From NCBI RefSeq assembly GCF_043290135.1, contig NC_134701.1:95436202-95500201 (forward strand): a stretch of 64,000 nt of DNA. Reading direction: 5' to 3'. This document shows, one piece after another, positions 13,466-26,800 of this stretch; position 1 is the stretch's first letter; every line of letters begins with the position of its first letter. The notes under the pieces are model-generated. The model had not been told where the DNA came from. It searched no databases and saw only the letters and a program-made list of their open reading frames with translations. The DNA comes from Rhipicephalus microplus (Eukaryota; Arthropoda; Arachnida; Ixodida; Ixodidae). Position numbers and translations under genes: made by a program.

Positions 13466-14273
13466 CCGTACCAGGCTTGCTCATTGGCGTCGTCGGCATG
13501 GGGAAGTGGAGGCCCTCGATCACCAGTGGAGTGGCTGAGTATACGGTGCTTTCGGAGAGGATCAGCTCGGTGGTGTTCCCAGTAGCGGTTGGGCGCGCAC
13601 TGATGGTATCGTAGTAGATGTAGTCCTGCAACGACTTTTCGAGCTTCCCGTCACACATGTGCGTCTCTAGCGAGTCCACAGGATCAGTATAAATCGCTTC
13701 TATTGGAAGATGTGCAGCCATAGCGCCGTTACTCAGCTGTACAATTTGTACCTTGCTTGATGTGGCTTGTCCGTACGCGTCGTACAGGGCACCCACCTCG
13801 CTCACTGGGGAAGTTGGTGCGTTGGCATTCTCTGGTAAAGTGGCGTTCTTCTCTTCGTCAGTGTGCTTGCCCGGCTCGAAATACACATTCACTGGACTTC
13901 CATACTCGTTCACTGCCGCTGTTTGACGCGAATGGGGTTTGTCTTTTGCGTGACGCTTCGTCGGCGGTTTTTCTCCTTTGGGAAGCCTTGGTCGAAAATT
14001 ATCACTTTCCTTGGGAGGGGTTTCGAACGAGACACTTCCCGGGCCGAAAACCTTCTTATTGACGTTCGTCGGGTCGCGGATGGCGCTTGCCAGAGTATTG
14101 TTTTCGTGAGTATACGTAATCGAAGGGAGTGTGTCGTGGTGGAGCTCCTCTTTTTCCGGCCTGCGCTGCTCCGTGTGAGGTTGCCGTTTATCTCGACGTT
14201 TTCTATCGTGACGCCTTTCCCGACGATGCAATGAGCTGTTCCTGTCAGGCTTCCCTTCTTGGTTCTTTTCCAT
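13466..14273 (-). CDS. Candidate first coding exon: basic, disordered N-terminal region, possibly of the M13 peptidase gene
   Basis: About 269 residues, not recognised by family. The ATG at 14273 (CCCATGG context) is preceded 10 codons upstream by an in-frame TAG, so it is a credible start. The N-terminus is strongly basic (HRRERRHDRKRRDKR), followed by a Pro/Thr/Ser/Lys-rich, probably disordered tract. The C-terminal part is more ordered, with DYIYYDTISARP and TPLVIEGLHFPMP. A donor G|GTAAGC (GT at 13465-13464) ends the exon in phase 1; beyond it the frame enters an AT repeat. The next minus-strand coding exon is the M13 exon at 605-1927, whose acceptor phase fits (one base from here plus CT gives an in-frame Ala codon). 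I infer a long cytoplasmic extension of the same type II membrane protein. It could equally be a separate gene. Confidence 0.55.
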
Positions 14274-14369
14274 GGGTCCTTTGGAATGACAGAGCTGCTC
14301 GCACTACAGCCTATGGCCCTGAGAAATTGCTTCTTCTGCGTAATCGGCAAACACTCACTCGAGAAAATG

Positions 14370-14396
14370 CTTCTACTTCTTCTTCTTCTTCTTCTT
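14370..14396. repeat. (TTC)n microsatellite
   Basis: Short TTC array about 100 bp upstream of the candidate start codon at 14273 (minus-strand GAA repeat). It lies in the 5' leader or promoter region of that exon if the gene call is right. No TATA box or initiator could be assigned. Confidence 0.85.
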
Positions 14397-14875
14397 GTGG
14401 TCTTATTTAGAGCTTTCTGTGTTACATACCCATAGTGCGAAAATTTTATACACAAAAGCAACGTAATGAGTAGATATTAGCGGAACGTAAATAATGGGAA
14501 CAACTAGAAACGTCGCTACGCTCTATGTATATTTGCAACTTTCATCCCAGAACCCGCAATCGACTATATCTAGTGTGAAAGCTAACTTAAAGCTTTGAAA
14601 ATGGTTTTGTACACTGAAACAGGAATACCGCAACTTTTTTTTGGATATCTTCACTTTTCGTGCTCTAGCTTGAAGAGGCAATGAAGCAGGGAGGCCTTCC
14701 TTATTTCTCTTTGTCTGTCTGTTTTAGCTGAGCAGACACCTCCGTCGCGAAAATTTCACCCAGATATTTAAAATACATGCAATAAAACACTTATTAATAT
14801 AACTTCAACGGTATTTATTATACTTGAAATTCTAAATGGCATGCATTTTGTGGCTTGAATTTAATTGTCTTCTGA

Positions 14876-15082
14876 TTTTTTTTGCAGTTCTTGTCTCTAT
14901 TACTTGTGGCTTCTCTTTCCCTCCACGTATATTTCTTCTTTTTTCTTACTTTTTCTGTCTTTCTGTCTCTTTCCTGCTTTTTCGCTTTTTTAATTCCTCG
15001 CTTCTACTCTCTATCACTTCCTCGCTCTATCTCTATTGCGTTTATTTTCTCTCTTAAACGATTTCTCTTTCTGTCTTGATCT
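14876..15082. repeat. Pyrimidine-rich tract
   Basis: Strand-asymmetric TTTCTCT-rich sequence immediately before the satellite block. A similar tract lies on the other side of the block at 17880-18060. TC-rich stretches flank some tandem-repeat-carrying Helitron-type elements, but here this is only an observation. Confidence 0.6.
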
Positions 15083-15141
15083 TTGCTTTAAAGGGTGAAA
15101 CACCAAAAAGTCTAGGCTGCTTCGTTGTGAGATTTCTGTTG

Positions 15142-15492
15142 TCTGACAGCGCACAAGCAAGGTACCCACTCCGCGCCATAACGATGACGATGAAGAATCA
15201 GCGCAAAAGCACATGCAAGGTACCCGATAAAAATGACGCTATCATCACGGTACAGCAAAAGCAAGGTACCCACTGCACGCCATGATGATGACGATGAAGA
15301 ATAAGTACGAAAGTACATGCAAAATACACGATAAAGATGACGCTATTATCACGACATAGTACAAGCAAGGTACCCACAGCCCGCCATAACAATGATGATA
15401 ATGAACAAGCGCGGAAGCACATGCAAGGTACTCGATAACGATGACGTTATCATCACGGCACAGCACAAGCAAGGTACCCACTGCATGCCATA
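15142..15492 (+). repeat. ~105-bp tandem repeat, about 3.5 units
   Basis: Units carry AAGCAAGGTACCCAC(T/A)GC, GCCATAACGATGACGATGAA and GCATGCAAGGTACCCGATAA-type motifs. Successive AGGTACCCA anchors lie about 102-108 bp apart. The same unit occurs at about 4985-5175 and 17160-17475, always next to the GCGAAGC core side of the composite element or its surroundings. Confidence 0.8.
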
Positions 15493-15896
15493 AGGATGGC
15501 GATAAAGAAAAAAAAGGCAGATCCCACGTACAATGGGAATCGATTATATGAGAAGCACGAATCAGAGATGTTGATATGCACTTTACAATCAGCACAACAT
15601 TACGAAGTGGAGGTAAATGATGCCGTACATGGCGTCCGTGTCATGATTATCATGTTTGGATGTGTCGTTTACCTTCGTCATCTATTCACGTCACGTGATA
15701 CCAAATTTAGTATATGTGGAGCTAGCGAAACGGCCGCGAACACGCTATGAGCGTAGTGTGTTTTCATGTTGTTACATGACAATCATGTCACGATTATCAT
15801 GCTTGCAGCAGTCATACATTTTGTCATCCATTGACGTCACGTAGCATCAAACTTGGTATATGTGGAGCTACCAAAAAGGCCACGAGCGCATCATGA

Positions 15897-16276
15897 AGGG
15901 CCCAATATACTCCGATATAGCGCTGACGCGTGCGCAGGCTGGGCACAGCGACTGTACGTTAGCAAAACGCGAGCACTCTATAGTCTGACTCCAGGCGCCA
16001 TCACCGTCCGTCGGCGCGGCCGGCGGCCACCAGCGCGAAATGCGACATGCTGCATTTCGCGTGGATGCGTTACCCAAGCAACACTGCGTCTCCATCTCTT
16101 CGTGACAGAGGGACGCCGGACGCGCTGATACGTGCATGTGTCAAAGCAACGCAGCGCCGCGCGCGCCTGCGAGTATATGACAGGACTGGCTCCTGGCGTG
16201 GCAACGACGGCGTGACGCGATGAAATGAACGCCGGTGAGCACGCCCACCGCGTCAGGTTGAAAGGTATTGGGGCCT
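15897..16276. mobile_element. 380-bp GC-rich TIR element (MITE) in the satellite
   Basis: The ends AGGGCCCAATAT and AGGCCCCAATACC (right end reverse-complemented) form terminal inverted repeats. A perfect 3-bp duplication TGA occurs at 15894-15896 and 16277-16279. The interior is GC-rich and noncoding. A second copy of the same element, split by a large insertion, has its ends at 28538 and 43365. The 3-bp duplication suggests a PIF/Harbinger-like or other 3-bp-duplicating transposase, unproven. Confidence 0.8.
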
Positions 16277-16874
16277 TGACTGTGGCATGTAGTCATGTTC
16301 TCACATGACATGCATGTCATGATTAACATGTTTGAACCAGTCACATACCTTCGCCATCTATTGGCGTCACGTAATACCAGATTTGGTATATGTGAATCTA
16401 GCGAAACGGCCGTGAGCGCATCATAAGCGTAGCATGTACTCCTGTTACATAACACGCATCACAAGATTATCATGTTTGCACCAGTCACATACCTTCGTCA
16501 TCCATTCAGGTACTGTAATACCAAATATGGTATATGTGACGCTAGCGAGACGGCCGGGAGTGCATCACGAGCGTGGCATGTAGTCATGTTGTTACATGAC
16601 ACGCATTTCATGATTCTCATGTTAGGGTCTGTCGCTTGTGTTCACCATGCAATCATGTCATACCATACAAGTTTTGCAACATGCCATGTGAACGAAACCA
16701 CCGCAAGAGCTGCATGACCATGAAATGTAAATATTGACATTCATGACATAAATGTCATGATTTTCATGTTATGACTAGTCATATACGTTTTTCATACAGT
16801 CATGTTATGCCATACCAAGTTTGGTATTGATACCATTATCGAAACGGCCAGGAGAGCTAAAAGTCGTAGGTGGC

Positions 16875-17112
<238 letters not shown>

Positions 17113-17153
17113 CGCTCAATGTCGCCAAAGTTTGCTAAGAAATGCTTCGCATT

Positions 17154-17475
17154 TATTAAGCGCGAAAGCATATGCAAGGTACCCAATAATGATGACGCTA
17201 TCATAGCACAGCACAAGCAAGGTATCAAATGCACGCCATAACGATGAAGAACAGGTACCCAATAACGATGATTCTATGAGCACGGTACAGCACAAGCAAG
17301 GTGCACAGCACGCCATAACAATGACTTGAAGAATAAGCGCGAAAGCACATGCAAGGTACCCACAGGACGTCATAACGATGACGGGGAGGAATCAGCGCGA
17401 AAGCACACGCAAGGTACCCGATAACGATGACGCTATCATCATGGCACAAGGCATGCTTGACACCCACTATGCGCC
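17154..17475 (+). repeat. ~105-bp tandem repeat, second array
   Basis: About three units of the AAGGTACCC satellite directly follow the core. The first ~150 bp are nearly identical to 4990-5150, so the core/satellite junction was copied as one block. Confidence 0.8.
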
Positions 17476-18579
17476 ATGATGGTGCGGATAGTGGTGAAGA
17501 ATAAGCTCGTTCAAGACAACGCATTCTCTTTACGCCACCACGGCACAGTGCATTCGATGTCCACCATACGCCATGACGATGATGATGACGCTTAAGACGA
17601 TGACGAAGAAGCGCGTCTCTCTTTCAGCCATTGATAAAAACCATCGTGAAAGTGCTCTCACCCGTGAAAGACAAGCTGGCAACACCGACAAGCTACTACT
17701 TTGGAGCTGAAGGTGCGGGAAGCGGTGGCTCAATGGCAAAAAAAAAAAGACTGTATAAACTGTACACACGTGTTGTCACGCAATTGCATGCGGGAGTGGG
17801 CAATGCCACGGGAGATATACCCGTAAGAACAATCCCCAGTACTTTGCCCACTCCTCGTGATTTATTTCGTGGAAATGCGCAGATATTTTTTATCTCTTCT
17901 TTTTGTCTGTTTCTTTCTAAATCTATTTCTCTCCCAGTCTATGTCTTTCTCTGTCTTTCTATTTTTTTGTGTATTTCGTCACCTTCTTTTCTCTCTTTCT
18001 CTTTTTTATCGCTCGTTCTAATTTACTCTCTTCCTTTTCATACTTTTTCTCTCAACCATCCGAGTAATTGCGTGCCACACTGGACGATTTGGCTTGTGAC
18101 TCTAAATTCTGCCTTCTGAACACGACTGTATTTTGTGCACTTCGTTTCTTCGAATGCACACAAAAGTTAATCATGCATATCTGCACAGCGGAAATCGTCT
18201 AGCCAGTACAGGCGGTGCTAGCATGTCAGAACATTGAATAATTTCAAAACAGCAGTGTTTTAGCCACGTAAAGACGCGTGATACTGCTCACATAGCTCAT
18301 TACTGATTTTTCAGAGGCCCAAAACAGCGGCTGATGGACCTGTTCGTCGCTAATACACTCTCATATTTCGACTTCAGAAATGATCCCAGTCTTATGGAGT
18401 TTTACCACCGCCATAGGTGAGCGGGCTTCCACATGCTCTGTTGTGTGCGCGGCTTTTATTTTTTAAAGCCCATTGTACGTTTATGCGTCTATTATTACTG
18501 CATTCTTCTTCGCACTGATTAGGACTTCATAATTTGCTTGAGAAACCTCTTTTCTAAAACTATTCCTTCCACGCTTTTA
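17476..18579. other. Noncoding with pyrimidine-rich tract
   Basis: A T/C-rich stretch lies at 17880-18060. The 162-codon open frame at 17631-18119 reads through this tract as Phe/Leu/Ser low complexity and is not considered a gene. Nothing else is recognised. Confidence 0.5.
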
Positions 18580-18690
18580 ATGCAAGGCATTTCTTAGCGA
18601 ACTTCGGCAACTTTGGGCGTATTTATTTATATATCTAGCCGCTTACGTTTGGGTGCTCTTGTGGTCACCCCCTTAACTTGGTATGAACCT
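18580..18690 (+). repeat. Core-like copy without an expanded GATA array
   Basis: TTTTAATGCAAGGCATTTCTTAGCGAAC is a variant of the GCGAAGC core with the hairpin loop mutated. It is followed by a short GTATTTATTTATATATCT and then GCTCTTGTGGTCACCCCC, the reverse complement of the flank of GATA array 2 (5545-5587). This shows the array position in unexpanded form. Confidence 0.65.
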
Positions 18691-19039
18691 AAATTAGCAT
18701 GGGAGGGTAGGATGGTTATACGAATATGACGTGCTGGTCAAGGCATTAATAATGTCCCAACCCCGTCACGTACGTCGTCAAATACTTTCTACCAGACAGG
18801 GGCACATACCTACGGGCGGGTGGGTATGTGCCACTGGTATGTGGGTATGTGCCACAGGTGATTGACAGTATATTTTCAGGAACAAGGAGAACACACATGG
18901 GCTATTTTAACGCGCAAGCGTTAAGGAATACCTTACATCGTTAGCGTCGACTCAATGAAGGCATAGAATAAATTTCAGTGTTAAAAAACCTGACCTAGGC
19001 AGCGTTGACCGCTTCCCCCCCCCCCCGCCTTTACGAATG

Positions 19040-19125
19040 CAAACAATAAATTTTAGGGTCCGAGCAGGAATCCAACCCAAGCATTCTACGTGGCAGTTAA
19101 ACATTCTACCCCAGATCTACGCCAG
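19040..19125 (-). mobile_element. tRNA-like SINE head, second SINE family
   Basis: On the minus strand, GGCGTAGATCTGGGGTAGAA resembles a tRNA 5' half with an A-box-like element, and GGGTTGGATTCCTGCTCGGA resembles a T-arm/B box (GGTTCGATTCC with one change). It is unrelated to the Ruka body. The extent of any SINE body towards 18900 is unclear. It could also be a decayed tRNA pseudogene. Confidence 0.45.
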
Positions 19126-22100
19126 GTCTCGGAACTACTTTTCAAATACACGCTAATCTTCAGGAAACGTCAAAAGTGGCTGCAGTGCTCCCTACCCATT
19201 TTTATAAGCATTACGTATGTGCTCCTTTGATACAGCTGTCACGTCGGGTAATGTAAATTGTGGTTAGGTGCCATGCGCTAAAGTTATTCACGTAGTAGTG
19301 TCCAGGACCAGCATCTTCGCGAGCATCAGCGCTTCATATCAGCTTTTGGTGTTGCTAATACGCATGTTCCAGTTGACATTGTTGTGCAAATGCAAACAAC
19401 TGGTTATGTAAACATCTGCAGCTCTTCAACATATGTCTGTGTGTGCAACATTTGTACATATATTTATCGTCTTTTCTGACGTCTCACTCAATAAAAAAAT
19501 TGCAACTTGGTCGCCTTCCCTCTGCATGCTTCGCATAATGTCGATTCCCAGGTACGTGGGATCTGCCGAATTTTTCGGTTACCATATACTTCAACCTCAC
19601 TATCAATCTCAGTCACATCAATTATTCTGTAGCCCCAAAGCCTTTCAAATTAGTCTACTACAGTTATTGAACGTTACGGCGTGAATCTTGTCATTGGTAT
19701 CTCATGCCAGCACCAAGGCCGCCATGGAAACTACATTGTTGAGGGGGGGACGACGACAACGGAGTAGTGCGTGGAACAAAAATGGCTTTGCTGTTCATCA
19801 TGGTTATAAGCATTTGGTCTCCTTTCTGCTGTGACCATACTGGCCGCTCTATCTGCGTACCTATTCTCGACGTCTCCACCTAGTGGACATATTCATTTCC
19901 GTGGAGCACACTGAGTCACTCGAAAAAGTGGCATCACCGCACTCTTGACCACATACACGCACCGAACCCGTCAGCACGTTTTCAGAGTAAAAATGAAGAA
20001 AATCAAATGTAATGTGCAATGACAAGACACTTAGACAAATTCGACAAGCCTGGGCTATACGCTTGAGAACGACACCGGGAATGCCTACCGACCTTCAAGG
20101 GTGCGTCGGACGGGTGGTCATAATTAAGCTAATTTTTGTACTAACATGATTAAAGTTCATGCACGGCCTCCAGTAAGTACGCCCAAAAGGGGGTATCTCG
20201 AGTAGGATTTCACTGTTGTGAAGCGAGGTCCATCGATCTCATTTGTGTCGAGGGCTGTGGAAGGCTTATTGTCAAGATGAAGTGGTGGAAAGGAAACGTT
20301 GCCGAGTTACAGTCTATCAGCGGCGCCCGAAACAGACAATCCACTAGGTGAAGACATCGACAATAGCTCTCCTCGTTCAGGCGTATACGCGCCGCCGGCC
20401 CATTTCTGCACAGTTTGGGCATCAGTGCTGTCTACTAGACGTGACCTCTGAGGTGATATCACCTGGTACGTGCTGCTACCTGCCACGTAGTCAGCCCAGT
20501 AGATCTCAAACGGTTCGAATGTAGGCTTTCGTATAATGGTTGGGACCAGCCTTTAACGCGAAATTCTAATATCTCTGCCACTCACCATGCAATATTATTA
20601 GGTGCGCATGTATGCAGGAGCCTTGATTACATATGGGCAGCGTTATCTGAAAATGTTCCCGTATGGAACGAGACCGACAAGCACAGTGGCCACAGAGGAA
20701 GTGATGTGTATCGCTTGCACACCGAAAGTGCTGGAGCAGGTTGTCACACCTTGGCTAAATCACAAGTTGACTAGACTGTGTATCCTTCATAAATGCTAGT
20801 CGAGGCATGTTCATTCTGGTAGCCCGATGTCGCCGCAGAAGGATGAGTGCTTGGGTGAACAAATAGGGGAGCTTGCGGTAAAAAAACGAGACTGTTCGTA
20901 TATATCATAAAAGTTGCCTCCCTTTCTGTTCCTCTTAGAGGGTCTCCTGTCACCCTTGTGCCATGTGCTATGCAGGCTCGCGTAAATCACAAGCTTTGAT
21001 GGACTAGAACAGCTCCATGGTAAAACCTATCATGAACACCGCGGCCTCCCTTTTCCGCTTCATTGGTGAACCATCTGAACGAAATATAAAGGCGGTGATT
21101 TTCCGCTTGCGATGATATTATTGTTACTTCTATACTGCACTATAACGCATCCTGTTTGCTGCACATACGTCCCTTTCGTTTACTTTTAAACAGAGAGTGT
21201 TAGCGCGTGGTGATCTTGTCATGAAGCGCACGTTATCGAGGATGCTACCGGCAAGCCATTTATATATACCATACACCGTTTAGAGGTCCTCAGTGCTCCA
21301 TAAATTTAGCGCGTTTTCTTTGTCAGTGACGAGGTGGCGCGACGAATTCGAGTTGGGTCAGTGACTTCTCTATTTTATCGATGCCAGCCAGATGCTCCCA
21401 ATACAGCCGTTCACCACCCCCTCCTCCAGCCCTTTGCCGCTCTCGCCCATCGTCTGGCCTTCACGGGTGCTTTGCAGTCATGGGGAAGAGAGCCCCTCAT
21501 GCAGTGCTTCACGACGGGAACAATCAAATTTTTTGTTCAGTTGCGTGCAGATCAGCCGGATGGCGTCTTTATTTCTTGTGATCACAATGTTAGCGGTGAC
21601 GTTGGCTCTATAGTGATATGGTGTTTTGTGAAAGCTGTCACCTTCTGTGGCGCTCCATGAGAACGCGTCACGGAGACGCCGCTGCATAACTATAGCACTG
21701 GGAGATGGCGGCGCATTGCTTCCAGTCAAAAAGAAGGAGCATGAAGGAACAAGTCAGACAGACGTTTAATGTTGGAGAGCGACACACGTCTGTCGCATCT
21801 CCGGGGAAAGCGCTTGGCCCGTATGACGTAAGCAGCGCTATACCCCTCATGCAGCGTCGCATCACGACGACTCCCTGAACTAAGGCGGACCGATGGCTCC
21901 TGTTGAGAAGTGGGCGTTAGCTCTGGCATTGAATGAAATAAAGTGGGCGTTGGTTGTGGACATAGAGTTTACTGATGTTAACATTCGGATTCGGAAAATT
22001 CTGTGGTCGGGCGCACTCTAAAGGTCGTCGCATCGATGAAGCGCGGTTTCTCCTGCCCACGCTTTTAATACTCGTAATTCCGGAGAGGACGAAGGTCACT

Positions 22101-22849
22101 CAGCTCGCTGCTGCGTTTACAAAAGGAGTGCGCTACTGACACACGACGAAGTAGGAACTGTGACAGTTTTTCGTGCTTGCCCTGTGTAAAATTGTGCACT
22201 CCTTTAGTGCATGCTTTCTGCTTCAGGTGCGCGCTGCAAGTTTTCAGCTGCTTGCCGTTATTCACGCGACTTTCTAACGTGTTGTTGTAGCTGAAACACT
22301 TTGTAATAAACCCTCAACCACCTAGGTGAGGACACGTTTCACTTTCCTGTTATACTGATCCCTAGATATGGGCATCAGCCACATTTTTTTCAATTCATTA
22401 TTCAACACAATGTACAGTCTCCTTTTCTGCCTAAAAGGCCAATAAATGTTTCTAGTTGTTAGAAAAACTTTCCATACCTGCTACGCAAGCACAGCGTAGA
22501 AGCTGGTGATTCCGATAAATTGCACCTTCCTTTTTGCTCGACAATATTACCACAAAAGGCGTTCTACACTCTAAAGCTGGCCGACACTAAACTTTCGCCT
22601 TCGAGTGTAAAACGTGGTAGCGTAATCGGACGTGGGCTTCCTAGCGCTGCTGCTTTTCGCCAATTTTGTAAGCTTTTTACTCGTCTTCTGTAGCTTACTG
22701 CCAAGATTAGGTCACCACATTTGCGGGGCACCAGGCACGACGTCTCCAAGGCGCCAAAGCCTTATCTTTGGCTGCCGCGACGTCAGAAAGCTTCGGCTAC
22801 TGGTGGCGGCTATTCTTCCCAGCGCCCATCAGATGAACACGAAGTGATG
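19126..22849. other. Noncoding, no gene recognised
   Basis: Only short unsupported open frames (60-108 codons) occur and none resembles a known family. A fragment of the terminal module (GCATGCTTCGCATAATGTCG ... GTGGGATCTGCCGAATTTTT) lies at about 19523-19580. No RNA gene is seen. Confidence 0.5.
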
Positions 22850-22929
22850 AATGCTCCAGACTTCTTGAGTTAACACATGATGCTGGTCTTCAAGTGGCAA
22901 CGTATATACCACAATTTTATGTGAGGAAC

Positions 22930-23829
22930 CTAGGAAAGATTTGACAAATACCAGTACAATACAGTCAAAATCAACTGCTTGAATATTTAAGAGACAGCGG
23001 TGTAATCTCCGTCAGGAGGCAGGCTAAATGGCTCCGTCGTGAAGGTAATTCAGCAGAGCCACATTTACTCGGCAGTGTAATTCTTGAGTTCTCCCCCGAC
23101 AAGCCACTGCCACCTCGTATTCTCTTAGGCTTCAGAAGTCATCCGGTGGAAGAGTACCTACAACTCGCTACACGATGTTACAGCTGTCAACGATATCGAC
23201 ATGTTGCCAAATCATGCCATGGACAACTTCGCTGCGAAATCTGGGCCAGAGCACATGATTACAAAGACTGTACATCGAGGAATCATCCAAAATGGGCCAA
23301 TTGAAATGGAGACCACGTAGTGTAGAATGCTGGTTGTCCGAAACACCAGGCGGCTACTCGACTAAAGCGACAAGACATTTTGCTTGGAAGAGCTCAAAAA
23401 AAAGGATTGCCTTGTCCGAGTCCTGAATCTGTACATCCACTCCCTATGACTTCAAAATCACAGAAGAGTCAATCGCCACTATTGTATGCGACGGTAGCCA
23501 AGCGTGCTTTGACTCAGAAAAAGAAAACTACAACCAAAATGGACCGTAGAGGACAATTACCAAGCGTTCAAAGGCAGACAAGTGACAGAAAGACACCGAA
23601 ACCATCAGAAACTCAGGATAACCAAGCGTCTGCACCTTTCACCTCGTCGAAGCCAAAGGCACAAGAGCAACATGCACTGAAAACAAGTTATGTTGATATG
23701 GTTATGTCGATGCTCTTCCTTGCTTTGAAGGCGATTTTGCGTGTATTTCCACAGGACAATTACCTTCCAGAGGTGAGTGCATTCCTTTCATTAGAGCCTC
23801 TAGCAGTACAACAAAAAATTGTTCTATAG
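22930..23829 (+). pseudogene. LINE ORF1 (gag-like) remnant
   Basis: Frame pieces include LLEYLRDSGVISVRRQAKW, then a CX2CX4HX4C zinc knuckle (CYSCQRYRHVAKSC, about 23176-23217) followed by more Cys/His (LRCEIWARAHDYKDC). An in-frame stop lies near 23304. A basic Lys/Ser/Gln-rich tail and a hydrophobic C-terminal segment (DMVMSMLFLALKAILRVF) end at 23829. In I-type LINEs this protein coats the RNA. The knuckle and the position before an RT support the call. Confidence 0.75.
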
Positions 23830-23879
23830 CAAACAGGCTCTACGAATGAACAACTGTTTCCACAACACAGCTGTCTTTC

Positions 23880-26800
23880 AGTGTAATGTAAATGGCCGTA
23901 GGTCCAAAAGCACAGAATTTAGGAAGCTGGTGGCTCAGCATAGCTTCCCCGTTCTGTGTCTAAATTAAACCAACGTTGCCCTGACTTTAGGGTTTCTAAT
24001 TATGTCACATATACATCAAGAAGCAATCCAGGCTTGAGCAGGGCACTGTTATACGTACCACGCGACATACCCTTTTTTATATTCGTTGAACTCAAACATG
24101 CCAGAATTGGTAGGGTGCACAACTCCCTTCCAGAAACTTACCATCACAGTAATTTGTGTTTATTTGCAACCATCAACACGCATCTCCGAATCATTCCTGG
24201 TTCATTTATTGGGTTAAGCCTATGGACCTGCCCTCATCTGTGGATATTTAAATGCACACATTACCACAGGGGGCATTACTCATACCGATTCCCGAGAGAG
24301 AGCACTTGAAAAAGCAATTGATCGTTGTGGTCTTGTTGTACTGAATTATCGATTAGTAACGTTTTAAGAGGTAATAATTATGCCAACTGTCTAGATTTGG
24401 CTATAGCCTCCCCTGACATTGCACGAGATATGTACAGACCTCGAAACAGGAAGTAACCATTACCCAGTTCTCATGCAACACCCAAGAATGCAAGTGCAAA
24501 CGACAACATTGATTTCAAAGCTAACTAACTAGAAACTATTTCGTGAACATGCTGGACGTGACTTGGTGGGAGTTAAGAAACTGGATACATTTATGTCCTA
24601 CATTAAAAGCAGTCACTTCCATGCGACAAGGTTTACAGCCATGCCAGCAGGCCACTCCAGTGTAGATGCAAACTATGAGCGCCTACGGGCAATTAGAAGA
24701 TGAGCAGAACGTCGCTATCGCCGCAATGGGAGGCTAGAAAATTACAAGAATAACGCCACACACGGCAACCTAACCGATACATCCTAACCGATACATACAA
24801 AAGTTAGGTCAAAAAAATGGCACAATTCCTACAATTCATTGACCCCATTTACTCCACTTTTGAAAATCTGGCCAACAGTCACTGCTTTAAGTCATCCAGT
24901 ATCCCAGCGAAACCCATTCAGAGCATTGGCCGTATCTCTTAGATTATCCGAACGTGATGTTTCTAATCCATTTTGCACAATGCTGACTGGAACAGGGCAA
25001 CTGGTTCACAACACTACTGAACTGCCTAATTCTGTAGAGCAGCAAATACAAGATGCATACGCTTTATCACATGCTCAATAAATAACCCGTATTCTCTACT
25101 TGAGTTGCGTACTGCTCTATCGCTAACCCGCGTAAGAACAGCAACCGGTCCCGGCAACGTATCGTACAGTGTTCTGAAAAATTGTAGAACCCAACGGCAT
25201 GCTAGTTTTTCTCCGGATATATAGCGACATGTGGACGAAGGCGTACGTTCCAATATGTTGGAAGGTCGCGAGAATCGCCCCACTGCTGAAGCCCGGTAAA
25301 TCACCGCTTTCGCTTGACTCATTCCAACCAGTTAGCTTCACTAGCTGTGTATCTAAAGTTTAGGAAAAAAAATGATTGACAGAAGATTACAGTGGTAGAT
25401 TGAAGCTGACAACTACTTTTCAGAACAGATGGCTGGCTTCAGACAACGGCGATGCACCATGGACTGCGTCTTCGACCTCGTTACATTTGTACAACATGGG
25501 ACGAGCTGTGGAAACACGGGTTTTGCGGCGTTCATAGATATTAAAAAGGCGTTTGACTCTGAGCCACCTTTCTGTGCTGTACGGGCTTTGCTCACTAGGA
25601 TTGTATGGTCATATCCTTCAATGGATCGGCAACTTCCTGCGTAACAGACAAATATACATTTCAACCAATAACGGAGACAGCGATTGCTTCAACATGAGCA
25701 GAGGTGTACCCCAAGGAAGCGTTCTAAGTCCGCTTCTTTTCAATACTGCAATGACAGGTCTTCCATAAACGCTGCCCAAAGCCTTGAACATATTCATGTA
25801 TGCAGACGACATATGCATATGGGCGTCCCACAAATCACTGGAAGTGATCGAACATCAGCTTCAACAAGGACTAAATGCAATAAGTGATTACTTCAAAGAG
25901 CGAGGCATGCAGATTTCTCACGCCAAGTCGGTAGTTCTGCCGTTCACGAGAAAGACGGTGAAAAACTTGAAGCTTTTTCTAGATGGCCTGAGAATTGAAA
26001 TCGCACGAAAGCATCTCTTTCTTGTTGTTACCTTAGATAGCCAACTCAGATGGAGTCACCATATTGCTGATCTAGAAAATCAAGTGAACTGCGCCATAAA
26101 TATTATACGTCGCATCGCGGTAACAAAATGGAATGGCACATCAGCGTCTCTACTCCACTTCCATTGGGCCCTTATTCGACAGGAAATTACTTACTCTGCA
26201 CCAGTTCTCCACAACATCTCTCAGACGTCTCTACACCGACTTCAGCTGTTACAAGCACAAAGCTTGCGCATATGTCTGCGGGTTTCACAGGCAACATCAA
26301 GTTCTCTGACATTGACAGAGGCAAGAGAACCAAACTTTAGAGTATTTAGAAATGGAGACATGTCGCCACCTCTTTCGACTAGTCACGCAACACCCTTCAC
26401 ATCCGCTCATATCCAACGTCGTAAACCGCACTGGAGCGCAAATACACCATGTGTACCAACAGTACAATTCCCGGCTTCCTCTGTCTACCCATTGACTACT
26501 GGACCAAAACTACCCGCCATGGCTGCTTGAACTACCAACTATTGAAACTTCAATAGAAGGACTTCGCAGCAAACATGAAATGACAATCGTTGCCGCACAG
26601 CAGCTGGCATCACATCATCTGTTTGGCAGGTACCAAGGGTACACTCACGTGTACACTGACGGCTTCGTCACCAAAGAGACAGCGGTATCAGCATTTATAA
26701 TTCCGAAACAGCACGAAGAATACGCATGTCGGTAGGGCGACCTCTCCTCTTCAACAACGTCGGAGCTCTTAGCAATTTCGCTAGCCATAAGCATTAATAA

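Noticed and set aside
17631..18119. 162-codon plus-strand frame
   Set aside because: Second half is low-complexity Phe/Leu/Ser from a pyrimidine tract; no family resemblance.
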